Positions 20,281 to 28,883 of a DNA stretch of 64,000 nt are shown one piece after another. The stretch is from assembly GCF_040545335.1 (NCBI RefSeq), contig NZ_JBEPLU010000001.1:2170001-2234000 (forward strand). Direction: 5' to 3'. Positions within the stretch are counted from its first letter, which is position 1. Every line of letters starts with the position of its first letter. This DNA comes from Phenylobacterium koreense. GTDB lineage: Bacteria; Pseudomonadota; Alphaproteobacteria; Caulobacterales; Caulobacteraceae. Below the pieces are notes generated by a model, which did no database searches, had not been told where the DNA came from, and saw only the letters and a list, made by a program, of their open reading frames with translations. The translations under genes and the position numbers were made by a program.

Positions 20281-20385
20281 TATTCGAATAAATGCCAAGT
20301 ATTTGCCGGTCGTGTTCAATTGCGTAAAATACGTAATTGATCCAAGTGCGTAGATCGTCGTTATTTATATTGCGCAATTTGCGCA
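20281..20385. promoter_or_regulatory. AT-rich promoter region with three palindromes upstream of the globin chemoreceptor
   Basis: Three dyads lie in about 100 bases: TATTCGAATA (20281-20290, perfect), CAATTGCGTA-AAA-TACGTAATTG (20317-20339, one mismatch) and TGCGCAA-T-TTGCGCA (20371-20385, perfect). The region is far more A/T-rich than its neighbours, which fits a promoter with operator sites for the minus-strand gene starting at 20227. The remaining gap to 20440 holds no gene. Which regulators bind is unknown. Confidence 0.5.
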
Positions 20386-20440
20386 GTTGTTGATTGGCGG
20401 TGCTTTTTGGCGCGAGGGGGCATTGCCCCGCTTCGAGCGC

Positions 20441-21229
20441 CTAGGGCAGTTCAACGCCTAACGTCGTGCGGAGGTGGTCCCGCGTGGCGCCCTCGAATGC
20501 AACGGGCCAGTCGATCCCACGCTCGGCGAGCAGCTTGCGGGCGCGGGGAAGGAAGAGAGCGCTGATCGCGACCTGGGCTTCCAGCAGGCTCAGGGGGTCC
20601 GCTGGGGGCGACGGCAGGGCTTCCAGCGCCAGCCTTTGATCTTCCGTGAGAAAGGGATTGAGGCGTTTGACGCCGCGGGCCGAGGGCGCAAGCCCGGCTT
20701 CTTCCACCATGAGATCGACGGTCATCTGGCGCAGAAGCTCGACGCCCTGGCGAGCCACCAGCCATTCCTCCCGCCCAAAAGCGACGGGGGCGAGGCCCAT
20801 GACCCGAAGGAACTCGGTGACGAGGGCGTTTAACTGCGCAGGCGAGCTTCCGGCGCGCCTGGGACGTTCCGGCGGCTTTTCGGCGTCGCCCAGCAGGTGG
20901 CGAAGCCCGGCGCCGTCCTGCCGAGCAAATTCGCCCGGAGTCAGAAAGGCGAGATCGAAACGCCGCCAGTCCTTGGTGATGGCGGTCAGCACGCGGCCAT
21001 GGATTATCTGTGAGAGGACGAGGGACGGCAGGCCGGTCGTGCGCGCGCCGTAATCTGCCACGCACGCGGCGATCGCGTTTTCGGCGACGACAATGGTCAG
21101 GTCGACGTCGCTCCAGGCGTCGCCGGCCCCGCGGCCAAGGCTGCCGGACAGCCAGACCGACCGTATCCGGGGATCCTCGCCCAGGACGGCGACAAGCTGG
21201 TTCGCAAGCCTCTGCTGGTCGTCAGTCAT
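20441..21229 (-). CDS. nucleotidyltransferase-domain protein, aminoglycoside-adenylyltransferase-like
   Basis: A 262-residue protein. The N-terminus has the polymerase-beta-type nucleotidyltransferase motif SGSLGRG...SDVDLTIVV (residues ~28-47), with the two metal-binding Asp in DVD. The rest is helical with no known second domain visible. Such proteins transfer a nucleotide to an antibiotic, another small molecule or a protein. The pattern looks more like stand-alone small-molecule enzymes than like the cyclic-nucleotide synthases of antiphage systems, and no effector gene is next to it. Substrate unknown. It lies between a chemoreceptor and an acyl-CoA synthetase on the same strand. Confidence 0.75.
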   Translation of the reverse strand: MTDDQQRLANQLVAVLGEDPRIRSVWLSGSLGRGAGDAWSDVDLTIVVAENAIAACVADYGARTTGLPSLVLSQIIHGRVLTAITKDWRRFDLAFLTPGEFARQDGAGLRHLLGDAEKPPERPRRAGSSPAQLNALVTEFLRVMGLAPVAFGREEWLVARQGVELLRQMTVDLMVEEAGLAPSARGVKRLNPFLTEDQRLALEALPSPPADPLSLLEAQVAISALFLPRARKLLAERGIDWPVAFEGATRDHLRTTLGVELP

Positions 21230-21286
21230 CCGTTGGGCGCGGGCAAGGCCAGGCGGCGGGGGCGCCGCCGCCTGGATAGTTCTAGA

Positions 21287-22876
21287 TCAGATCTGGCGCG
21301 TACGGCCTTCCCAATAGGGCGCGCGGACCTTGTTGCGCTGGACCTTGCCGGCTTCGGAGCGCGGCAGGTCGGTGACGAAGTCCAGGCTCCGGGGCACCTT
21401 GAAGCTCGGCAGGCTTTCGCGCGCGAACTGCAGGATCTCCTCGGCCAGCTTTTCCGAGGGCTCGTAGCCCGGCTTCAGCAGGATGACCGCCTTCACCTGC
21501 TCACCCCATTCGTCGTGCGGCACGCCCACCGTGGAGCTGTCGGCCACCGCCTCGTGCTTGATGAGCTCGTTGTCGACTTCCTGCGGGTAGATGTTCACGC
21601 CGCCGGAAATGATGGTCTCGGCGTTGCGGCCAGTGAGGAACAGGTAGTCGTCCTCGTCGAAATAGCCGACGTCGCCCATGGTGAAGAAGTCGCCCACCCG
21701 GTTCGCCTGGGTCTTGGCTTCGTCCTTGTAGTAGGTGAAGCCGCCGCCCGGAGGGAGTTGGTGGTAGATGCCGCCGGGCACGCCCTGCGGCAGATCATTG
21801 CCTTCCTCGTCGAGGATGCGGACCTGCAGGACCGCCGGACGCTTGCCGACGCTGCCGGGCTTCTTCAGCCACTCCTCGGAATTGATGGTGAAGCCTGCGC
21901 CGCCTTCCGAGCCCGCGTAGTACTCGGAAAGGACCGGGCCGAACCATTCGATCATGGCGTACTTGACCTCCGGCGGGCAGGGCGCCGCGCCGTGGACGAT
22001 GTACTTCACATGGCCGACCGGATAGCGCGCCTTGACCTCGTCGGGCAGGCTCAGCAGCCGCTGGAACATGATCGGCACCAGGTGCAGGTGGGTGACCTTC
22101 TGCTCGGTGATGGTGCGCAGGACCAGTTCGGAATCCCACTTGTCGATGAACACCAGCGGCACGCCCGCGCCCATGGCGGCGCGAACGTCGAAGGCCAGCG
22201 GAGCGGCGTGATAGGCGGGGCCGGCGCAGAGCTGTACCGAGTTCTCGTCATAGCCGCGCAGAGCGTACATGCTCTGCTGCTGCTGGACCGCGCCGCCAGC
22301 CGGGCGGAAGACGCCTTTCGGGCGGCCGGTGGTGCCGGAGGTGTACATCATCTGGTTGCCCAGCACCGGATCGGGGATGTCCGAACCGTCCAGGTCGGCG
22401 ATCGCCGCGTCGTAGTTCTGGAAGCCGGGGATGTCGCCGCCGACGGCGAGCTTGAGGACGACGTCCGGGCATTGCTCGGTGGCCGGGCCGACAGTGGCGA
22501 TGCGGGCCTCGCCGACCACGATCTTCGCTTCGCAATCCTTGATGATGTAGGCGATCTCGTCGGCCGTGAGGTGCCAGTTCACCGGGGTGATGCGGATGCC
22601 GGACCGGAGGGTGGCGGCGAGGACCTCAACGAACTCGGCGCGATTGGAGCAGACCAGGGCCAGCGCGTCCCCGGGCTTGACGCCATGCTGACGGAAGAGG
22701 CGTGCGAGCTTGTTCGCGGCCGCGTTCACCTCGGCGAAGGTCTTCACCCGGCCGTTAGGGTCGATCACTGCCGGCTTGTCTGGACGGACTTTCGCCCACA
22801 CGGCGGTGGTCATTCCGTTGGCCGCCGCCTCGTTCAGGGTTTCTTCCAGGCTCGTGCGCTCTTGCAAATCTTCCAT
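21287..22876 (-). CDS. acyl-CoA synthetase / AMP-dependent ligase
   Basis: A 529-residue adenylate-forming enzyme that activates a carboxylic acid, probably a fatty or aromatic acid, to its CoA ester. It has the P-loop MYTSGTTGRPKGV, the adenylate motif YYAGSEGGAGFT, the hinge region FLTGRNAETIISGG and the C-terminal catalytic Lys region (RSEAGKVQRNK). The ATG at 22876 is preceded by GGAGG at the right distance; an in-frame TTG one codon earlier is unlikely. It appears monocistronic, facing away from the ABC exporter operon. It could belong with fatty-acid use, in line with the carboxylase in this window, but this is inference. Confidence 0.9.
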   Translation of the reverse strand: MEDLQERTSLEETLNEAAANGMTTAVWAKVRPDKPAVIDPNGRVKTFAEVNAAANKLARLFRQHGVKPGDALALVCSNRAEFVEVLAATLRSGIRITPVNWHLTADEIAYIIKDCEAKIVVGEARIATVGPATEQCPDVVLKLAVGGDIPGFQNYDAAIADLDGSDIPDPVLGNQMMYTSGTTGRPKGVFRPAGGAVQQQQSMYALRGYDENSVQLCAGPAYHAAPLAFDVRAAMGAGVPLVFIDKWDSELVLRTITEQKVTHLHLVPIMFQRLLSLPDEVKARYPVGHVKYIVHGAAPCPPEVKYAMIEWFGPVLSEYYAGSEGGAGFTINSEEWLKKPGSVGKRPAVLQVRILDEEGNDLPQGVPGGIYHQLPPGGGFTYYKDEAKTQANRVGDFFTMGDVGYFDEDDYLFLTGRNAETIISGGVNIYPQEVDNELIKHEAVADSSTVGVPHDEWGEQVKAVILLKPGYEPSEKLAEEILQFARESLPSFKVPRSLDFVTDLPRSEAGKVQRNKVRAPYWEGRTRQI

Positions 22877-23318
22877 CAAATCCTCCCGTCGCTGCGGGGC
22901 CGGGGGCCGCGCGGCGCTCTTTTCTATGGTTCGAGACGGCGTTTCCTCGGCGGCCGGGGCGCGAAATATGCGTCACGGTATGGGGGCCGTTTCCGTATCG
23001 TAAGCGCACCATGCCAGCGCAGCGGCGGCGCGACAACGGCCATGGCGATCCGAACATGGATCGGATTGCGCTCCTTCGGAGCCCTGAGCAGCCGCATAAG
23101 GTTCGGAGCAGGCCGTACCGGAGCAGTGATTCGGCCGATTCGCCGGGCGGTTGCGGGCGGAAGCCACGCCTTGCCCGCCTTTTAGCGAAGCTTTGACCTC
23201 CAACTAGAAAAACTTCGCCCGCACAACTCGTGAATTTGTACGGGGTGTCAAAACAAGTGTGGCGCGAGCCGCGAGAGCGCGTCACAATGAGCACCATACT
23301 CAGAAATGGAAACTTGCG
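22877..23318. other. 442-bp divergent intergenic region, no gene seen
   Basis: It separates the acyl-CoA synthetase (minus) from the ABC exporter (plus). Short open frames here have no family resemblance or ribosome sites. A weak hairpin (GCGATCCG / CGGATTGC, 23045-23069) and a G/C stem around 23155-23185 ending CCTTTTAG are visible but are not near a gene end. Bases 23195-23245 are more A/T-rich (CTAGAAAAACTTCG, TTGTACGGGGTGTCAAAAC) and probably hold the exporter promoter. A small RNA cannot be excluded. Confidence 0.4.
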
Positions 23319-25199
23319 ATGAGCGAGTCACACCCCAGCGCACGGGGTGCGCGTATTCCTGACTCCGATCCGGCCCGGGTCGACGTCAGCCAGATGCCAC
23401 GCGTACTGCAACGAATCACCGCCCTCTCGCTCAAGTATCCCGGCAGGATGGCCCTGGCCGTCGCCTGTTCCCTGGGCGCGGCTGTCGCCAGCCTCACGCT
23501 GCCTAGACTGCTTGGGACTGCGGTCGACCACGCCGGCGCGCTGCTCAAGGCCGGCGCGGCCAGCGCGCAGGAAGCCCAGGGCGCGCTCTGGGTCACAGCC
23601 GGGCTGATTATCGCCGCGACGGTGATCCGCGGCCTTCTCACCATGGTCACCGGCTATCAGTCGGAATATGTGAGCCAGCGCGTCGGTTACGATCTGAGGT
23701 TGCAATATTTCCAGCAGCTTCAGCGCCTCTCGTTCGGGTTCCACGACAAGATCCATTCGGGTGACCTGATCACCCGCGGCATGCTCGATCTCGAAGGCGC
23801 CCGGGTCTTCATCCAGGGCGGCGTGATGCAGTTCGTCTCCCTGACGCTGCTGCTGAGTTTTGCTTCGTACATGATGCTGACCACCGATCTCGCCATGGGT
23901 CTGATCGGTCTGGCCTTCGTGCCGGTGGCCGGCTGGGCCCTGGCGCGAATGGGTTTCCTGCTACGGGTCACCTGGCTGCGGGTGCAGGAGCTGATGGCGG
24001 TGCTGACCCTGACCATGGAGGAGAACCTCCAGGGGATCCGGGTGGTGCGGGCCTTCGCCGGCAAGCGCTTCGAGATGGGCAAGTTCGACAAGGCCTCGAT
24101 CGACGCGCTCAACTTCTCCTACAAGCGCATCACCCTGCGGTTCCGCGGCGTCGCGGTCATGACGCTCTCGTTCTACGGATCGATGGGGCTGCTGCTCTGG
24201 TACGGCGGCCACAAGGTCGTCGACGGCAGCATGACGCCCGGCAAGCTGACCGAGTTCCTCACCTACATGACGTTGCTGCAGACGCCGATCCGGCAGATCG
24301 CGATGATCTTCAACTCGGCGGCGCGGGCGACCTCATCGGGCGCGCGCCTGTTCGAGGTGCTCGACATGAAGCCGGAGATCGCCGACGTGCCGGGGGCCGC
24401 GCCGCTGTCGCCGACCCAAGGCACCCTGCGCTTCGAGCATGTGGACTTCGCCTACGACCCCGCCGGCAAGCAGATCCTGCACGACGTCAGCTTCGAGGTG
24501 CGGGCCGGCGAGACCCTGGGGATCGTCGGGCCTCCCGGCAGCGGCAAGTCGACCATCGCCAACCTGATCCCGCGCTTCTACGACGTGACCGGCGGCGCCA
24601 TCACCATCGACGGCCAGGACATCCGCGAGGTCAGCCTGGCCTCCCTGCGGGAATATGTCGGGCTGGTGCAGCAGGAGTCGTTCCTGTTCGACGCCTCCAT
24701 CGGCCACAACGTCGCCTATGCCGATCCCTGGGCTGAGGACGAGCGAATCGTCCGGGCCACCCGGACCGCGCAGATCCACGACCACATCGCGGGTCTGCCC
24801 GAGGAATACGACACCCGGGTCGGCGAGCGTGGCGTCGCCCTTTCCGGCGGCCAGCGGCAGCGGCTTTCCATCGCCCGCGGAGTGGTGCCCGGTCCCGGCG
24901 TGATGATCTTCGACGACTCCACCGCCGCGATCGACGCGGTGACCGAGCGGCGCGTTCGCGACGCCCTGGCCGAGGCGACGGCGACCAAGGCGACCATCAT
25001 CATCGCGCACCGTCTCTCCTCGCTGATGCACGCCGACCAGATCATCGTGCTGGACGAGGGCCGGGTCACCGAGCGCGGAACCCACGAAGAGCTGGTCAAG
25101 GCCGGCGGCGTCTATGCCGACCTCTACGAGCTCCAGACCCGGTCCGACGCCGAAGCGGTGATGGACGAAGATGCGGCCTTGGCGGAGGTGCGGGCATGA
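23319..25199 (+). CDS. ABC exporter half-transporter with degenerate ATP site
   Basis: A 626-residue membrane-ATPase fusion. About six spans (residues ~40-330) precede the nucleotide-binding domain with Walker A GPPGSGKST, Q-loop VQQESFLFDAS, signature LSGGQRQRL, Walker B VMIFDD and H-loop IIAHRLS. The second acidic residue of Walker B, normally the catalytic Glu, is Asp. This is the pattern of the non-hydrolysing partner in heterodimeric exporters such as TM287/288, BmrCD and LmrCD. It overlaps the next half-transporter by ATGA, so they form a complex. Start ATG at 23319; the frame is open 60 bases upstream. Substrate (drug or lipid) unknown. Confidence 0.92.
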   Translation: MSESHPSARGARIPDSDPARVDVSQMPRVLQRITALSLKYPGRMALAVACSLGAAVASLTLPRLLGTAVDHAGALLKAGAASAQEAQGALWVTAGLIIAATVIRGLLTMVTGYQSEYVSQRVGYDLRLQYFQQLQRLSFGFHDKIHSGDLITRGMLDLEGARVFIQGGVMQFVSLTLLLSFASYMMLTTDLAMGLIGLAFVPVAGWALARMGFLLRVTWLRVQELMAVLTLTMEENLQGIRVVRAFAGKRFEMGKFDKASIDALNFSYKRITLRFRGVAVMTLSFYGSMGLLLWYGGHKVVDGSMTPGKLTEFLTYMTLLQTPIRQIAMIFNSAARATSSGARLFEVLDMKPEIADVPGAAPLSPTQGTLRFEHVDFAYDPAGKQILHDVSFEVRAGETLGIVGPPGSGKSTIANLIPRFYDVTGGAITIDGQDIREVSLASLREYVGLVQQESFLFDASIGHNVAYADPWAEDERIVRATRTAQIHDHIAGLPEEYDTRVGERGVALSGGQRQRLSIARGVVPGPGVMIFDDSTAAIDAVTERRVRDALAEATATKATIIIAHRLSSLMHADQIIVLDEGRVTERGTHEELVKAGGVYADLYELQTRSDAEAVMDEDAALAEVRA

Positions 25200-27046
25200 G
25201 CGAGCAAAACGAGGCCCGTAAGCCGAGGGCTTCCCTTGGCTCCTCCGAGGGCGAGGACATCTTCGGCACCTTCGACACCGGGGTGGCCAAGCGTTTCCTG
25301 GGCATGATGGGGCCGCACAAGCGCTCGTTCATGTTCGCGGTGATCGCGGTGCTGGCCTCGGCTGCGTCGGTGGTCGCGATCCCGGCCCTGATCGGGCGCG
25401 CCGTGGATGCGGCGGTGGCGCGCGACGGCGGCCTGCTGGACCGGACGCTCATCGCCTTTGCGGCCCTGGTGGTGGTCTATTCGGCAGCCTTCTTCCTGGA
25501 GCAGTGGCTGTCGGCCCGCCTTGCCCAGCGCGTGATCTTCGACATCCGCCGCAAGATGTTCGACCACTTCCAGGACGTCTCCCTGTCCTTCATGGACAAG
25601 ACCCACGTCGGGCGGATCATGTCGCGCCTGCAGGGGGACGTGAACGCGCTGCAGGAGTTTCTCGAGAGCTCGACCGGCGCGGTGGGCGACCTGGCCATGC
25701 TGGTCGGCATCACCGCCGTCCTCATCAGCATGGACTGGCGGCTTGGCCTGCTGACCCTGACCGTGCTGCCACTGCTGATCCTCGTCCGGGCGATCTGGCT
25801 GCCGTTCTCCAAGAAGAGCTTCCGCGACGCCCGGGACGCCTCGTCCACCGCCAACTCCGCGCTGGCGGAGAACATCAACGGGGTCCGCACCGTCCAGGAG
25901 ACCCGCCGCGAGGCGATGAACTACGAGCTCTACCAGGAGAAGGCGCACGAGAACTTCAAGGCCCAGGCCGGCGCGGCCTGGATGACTCAGATCATGGTGC
26001 CGACGGTCGACATCCTGACCGGCTTCGCCATGGCCATCGTGGTCGTGGTCGGCGGCAACGCCGTGCTGGGCGGGCGGCTGGAGGTCGGCGTGATGGTCGC
26101 CTTCATCTTCTACGTCCAGCGGTTCTTCGATCCGGTCCGGATGCTGTCGATGCAGTACACCATCATGCAGCGCGCCATGGCGGCCGGGCACCGGATCTTC
26201 GAGGTTCTCGACGTGAAGGTGACCATCCAGGACAAGGCCGGCGCGCTGCCCCTGCAGGACGCCCCGGCCACGGTCGAGTTCAAAGATGTCACCTTCGGCT
26301 ACGACCCCGCGCGGCCGGTGCTGCACGACATCAATCTCAAGGTGAACCCGCGCGAGGTCGTAGCCCTGGTCGGGCCGACCGGCTCGGGCAAGACCTCGAT
26401 CATCGCCCTGACCCACCGCTTCTACGAGGTGGACAAGGGGCAGGTGCTGGTCGGCGGCCATGATGTGCGCGACCTGACCTTGGATTCGTTGGGAAAAACC
26501 ATCGGCATGGTCCTCCAGGAACCGTTCCTGTTCACCGGGACCATCGAGGAGAACATCCGCTACAACACCGAGGGCGCGAGCTTCGAGGACATTGTCGAGG
26601 CTGCCAAGGCGGTGAGCGCGCACGACTTCATCATGCGCCTGCCGGACGGCTACCAGACGCGGCTGGGCCAGCGGGGCCGCAACATCTCCATGGGCCAGCG
26701 CCAGCTTCTGTCGTTCGCGCGCGCCCTGGTGGCCGACCCGCAGATTCTGATCCTCGACGAGGCCACGGCCAACATCGACTCCTTCACCGAACAGGCGATC
26801 CAGAAGGCGCTGAAGGTGCTGTTCGCCGGGCGGACCTGCATCGTCATCGCCCACCGGCTGGCGACCATCCGCGACGCCGACCGGATCATCGTGCTGCAGC
26901 AGGGCCGCATCCTCGAACAGGGCTCGCACGACGAGCTGATGCAGACGGGCGGGCTTTACTCGCACCTCTACACCTCGGCGCACGCCTCGTTCGACGATCA
27001 GGTGGTGGCTTCGACCGGAGACGCGGAGTTCGCGACGCGGACCTGA
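25196..27046 (+). CDS. ABC exporter half-transporter, catalytic partner
   Basis: A 616-residue half-transporter with six predicted spans (~50-330) and a nucleotide-binding domain with Walker A GPTGSGKTS, Q-loop VLQEPFLFTG, Walker B ILILDEATANID with the normal catalytic Glu, and H-loop VIAHRLAT. Its signature reads ISMGQ rather than LSGGQ. In a heterodimer that altered signature faces the degenerate Walker motifs of the first subunit, so one composite site is weak and the other (first subunit LSGGQ with this Walker B) is active. The ATG overlaps the upstream stop (ATGA). Both belong to one operon in the inner membrane. Confidence 0.93.
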   Translation: MSEQNEARKPRASLGSSEGEDIFGTFDTGVAKRFLGMMGPHKRSFMFAVIAVLASAASVVAIPALIGRAVDAAVARDGGLLDRTLIAFAALVVVYSAAFFLEQWLSARLAQRVIFDIRRKMFDHFQDVSLSFMDKTHVGRIMSRLQGDVNALQEFLESSTGAVGDLAMLVGITAVLISMDWRLGLLTLTVLPLLILVRAIWLPFSKKSFRDARDASSTANSALAENINGVRTVQETRREAMNYELYQEKAHENFKAQAGAAWMTQIMVPTVDILTGFAMAIVVVVGGNAVLGGRLEVGVMVAFIFYVQRFFDPVRMLSMQYTIMQRAMAAGHRIFEVLDVKVTIQDKAGALPLQDAPATVEFKDVTFGYDPARPVLHDINLKVNPREVVALVGPTGSGKTSIIALTHRFYEVDKGQVLVGGHDVRDLTLDSLGKTIGMVLQEPFLFTGTIEENIRYNTEGASFEDIVEAAKAVSAHDFIMRLPDGYQTRLGQRGRNISMGQRQLLSFARALVADPQILILDEATANIDSFTEQAIQKALKVLFAGRTCIVIAHRLATIRDADRIIVLQQGRILEQGSHDELMQTGGLYSHLYTSAHASFDDQVVASTGDAEFATRT

Positions 27047-27119
27047 CGGGCGGCTTACTGTCAGGTTTCATCAAGCGGCCGAGAGGGCTAGTTTCGGCAG
27101 GTTTAGCGCCGGAGCCCTC

Positions 27120-28781
27120 ATGATCCGTACGATCGCCCTCTCGCTCGCCGCCTCGCTGCTGGCGTCCACCGCCCTTGCCCAGGACAACGGTCCCATCGAT
27201 CCGGGACGGCTGTCGTCGATCACCAGGACCCTGGCTTCGGACGAATTCGAGGGCCGCTCGCCGGGATCGCCGGGCGAGGCCAAGACGATCGAGTACCTGG
27301 TGCGCGAGTTCAAGGCGCTGGGCCTGGAGCCGGCGGGCGATGCCGGCGCCTACACCCAGGACGTGGCCCTGGTCCGGACCCAGGTGCAGGGGCAGGGCGC
27401 CTTCTCCTTCGACCTGAAGGGCAAGACCCGGACGCTGGAACGCAACCTCGACATCTCGGCCACCACCCTGCGACCGGTCGACAAGGTCGCCATCGCCAAG
27501 GCGCCCCTGGTCTTCGTCGGCTACGGCGTCACCGCGCCCGAGCGCGGCTGGGACGACTACAAGGGCGTGGACTTGACCGGGAAGGTCGCCGTCTACCTGA
27601 TCAACGACCCGGACTTCGAGGCGAAGGCCGGCGAGCCGGTGGCCGGCGAGTTCGGCGGCCAGGCGGCCACCTACTATGCGCGCTGGACCTACAAGTACGA
27701 AGAGGCCGCCCGCCGGGGTGCGATCGGCGCCCTCATCGTCCACGAGACTCCCGGCGCCGGTTACGGCTGGTCGACGGTGGTCGCCTCCAACGGCGAGGGC
27801 TTCGACATCGTTCGGGCCGATCCCGCCAAGGAAAAGGTGCTGCTGCAGGGCTGGCTGAGCGGCGAGGTCTCGCGCGAGCTGTTCGCCGCCTCGGGCCTCG
27901 ACTTCGACGCGCTGAAGGCCAAGGCGCGTCGGGCCGACTTCCAGCCGATCGCGCTGACCGGCTCGACCTTCTCGGCGAGCTACGACCTCGAGCACAGCCA
28001 GGTGGTCAGCCGCAACGTGGTCGGCAAGATCACCGGAGCCGCCAAGCCGGACGAGAGCATCATGTTCGGGGCCCACTGGGACGCCTACGGGGTCGGCGAC
28101 GCCGACGCGCAGGGACGGACGGTGCGGCCGGGCGCCCTGGACGACGCCATCGGCGTGGCCGGCGTGATGGAGATCGCGCGAGCGTTCAAGGCCGGGCCGC
28201 CGCCGGCCCGCACCCTGGTCTTCGCCGCCTGGACGGCCGAGGAGCGTGGGCTTCTGGGGTCGGAATACTATGGCGTTCACCCGACCGTGCCGCTGGAGAC
28301 CATGGCGGCGAACCTGACCATGGACGTGCTGCAGCCCAACGGGCCGGCCAAGGACGTGGTGCTGATCGGCGCCGGCCAGAACGCCCTGGAGGACATGCTC
28401 GCCAAGGCGGCCGCGGGGCAGGGCCGGACGATCACGCCCGACGCCAAGCCGGAGCGGGCGCTGTTCTACCGCGCCGACCACTTCCCGATCGCCCGCCGCG
28501 GGGTGCCGGTGCTGCTGCTGATGGGGCTGGGCGGTGGCGCGGACCTGGTGAACGGCGGCCGCGAGGCCGGCGACCGCTGGGTGAGCGAGTACACGGCCAA
28601 GGCCTATCACACGACCGGCGACGTCTGGTCGGCCGACTGGGACCTGCGCGGCGCGGCCCAGGATGTGGCGCTGTTCTACGAGATCGGCAAGGACCTGGCG
28701 ACCGGCGGCAAGTGGCCGAACTGGCGCGAGGATTCGGAGTTCCGCTCCATCCGCGACGCCAGCGCCGCGAAGCGGAAGTAG
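27120..28781 (+). CDS. exported M28-family zinc metallopeptidase
   Basis: A 553-residue protein with signal peptide MIRTIALSLAASLLASTALAQD. The mature part has a PA-type insert (about residues 150-260, RRGAIGALIVHETPG) and the M28 catalytic domain: GAHWDAYG (zinc His), GALDDAIG (bridging Asp), WTAEERGLLGS (catalytic and zinc Glu), LTMDVL (Asp) and a late YHTTGDVW His. It would remove N-terminal residues from peptides in the periplasm or outside, using two zinc ions. It begins 73 bp after the exporter operon and may have its own promoter. Possibly used for nutrient peptide digestion. Confidence 0.9.
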   Translation: MIRTIALSLAASLLASTALAQDNGPIDPGRLSSITRTLASDEFEGRSPGSPGEAKTIEYLVREFKALGLEPAGDAGAYTQDVALVRTQVQGQGAFSFDLKGKTRTLERNLDISATTLRPVDKVAIAKAPLVFVGYGVTAPERGWDDYKGVDLTGKVAVYLINDPDFEAKAGEPVAGEFGGQAATYYARWTYKYEEAARRGAIGALIVHETPGAGYGWSTVVASNGEGFDIVRADPAKEKVLLQGWLSGEVSRELFAASGLDFDALKAKARRADFQPIALTGSTFSASYDLEHSQVVSRNVVGKITGAAKPDESIMFGAHWDAYGVGDADAQGRTVRPGALDDAIGVAGVMEIARAFKAGPPPARTLVFAAWTAEERGLLGSEYYGVHPTVPLETMAANLTMDVLQPNGPAKDVVLIGAGQNALEDMLAKAAAGQGRTITPDAKPERALFYRADHFPIARRGVPVLLLMGLGGGADLVNGGREAGDRWVSEYTAKAYHTTGDVWSADWDLRGAAQDVALFYEIGKDLATGGKWPNWREDSEFRSIRDASAAKRK

Positions 28782-28860
28782 ATGCGCCTGCGGAGGGGTG
28801 GGACCGCCTGGCGGCGACCCCTTCCGTCTCGACGCCGCGCATCGATCCGCCTCCCCTAGT

Positions 28861-28883
28861 GCGGCAGGATCTTGATCTGCCGC
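28861..28883. terminator. possible hairpin between convergent genes
   Basis: GCGGCA and TGCCGC pair around an inner GATC/GATC stem with a two-base loop. The hairpin abuts the stop of the minus-strand FabF gene and lies 79 bp after the plus-strand peptidase gene. There is no T run on either strand, so intrinsic termination is uncertain. Confidence 0.3.

Noticed and set aside
20441..21229. Nucleotidyltransferase as the cyclase of a CBASS-type system with the SLOG-SLATT protein
   Set aside because: The genes are over 30 kb apart, the motif context looks like a stand-alone small-molecule nucleotidyltransferase, and no ubiquitin-like or HORMA partner is nearby.
23045..23069. Hairpin in the long gap before the ABC exporter as a terminator or small RNA
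   Set aside because: Only 7 of 8 pairs, 9-base loop, no T run, and no gene ends there.
25124..26983. 619-codon minus-strand frame opposite the second ABC subunit
   Set aside because: Fully antisense to a gene with all ABC motifs; product has no domain.
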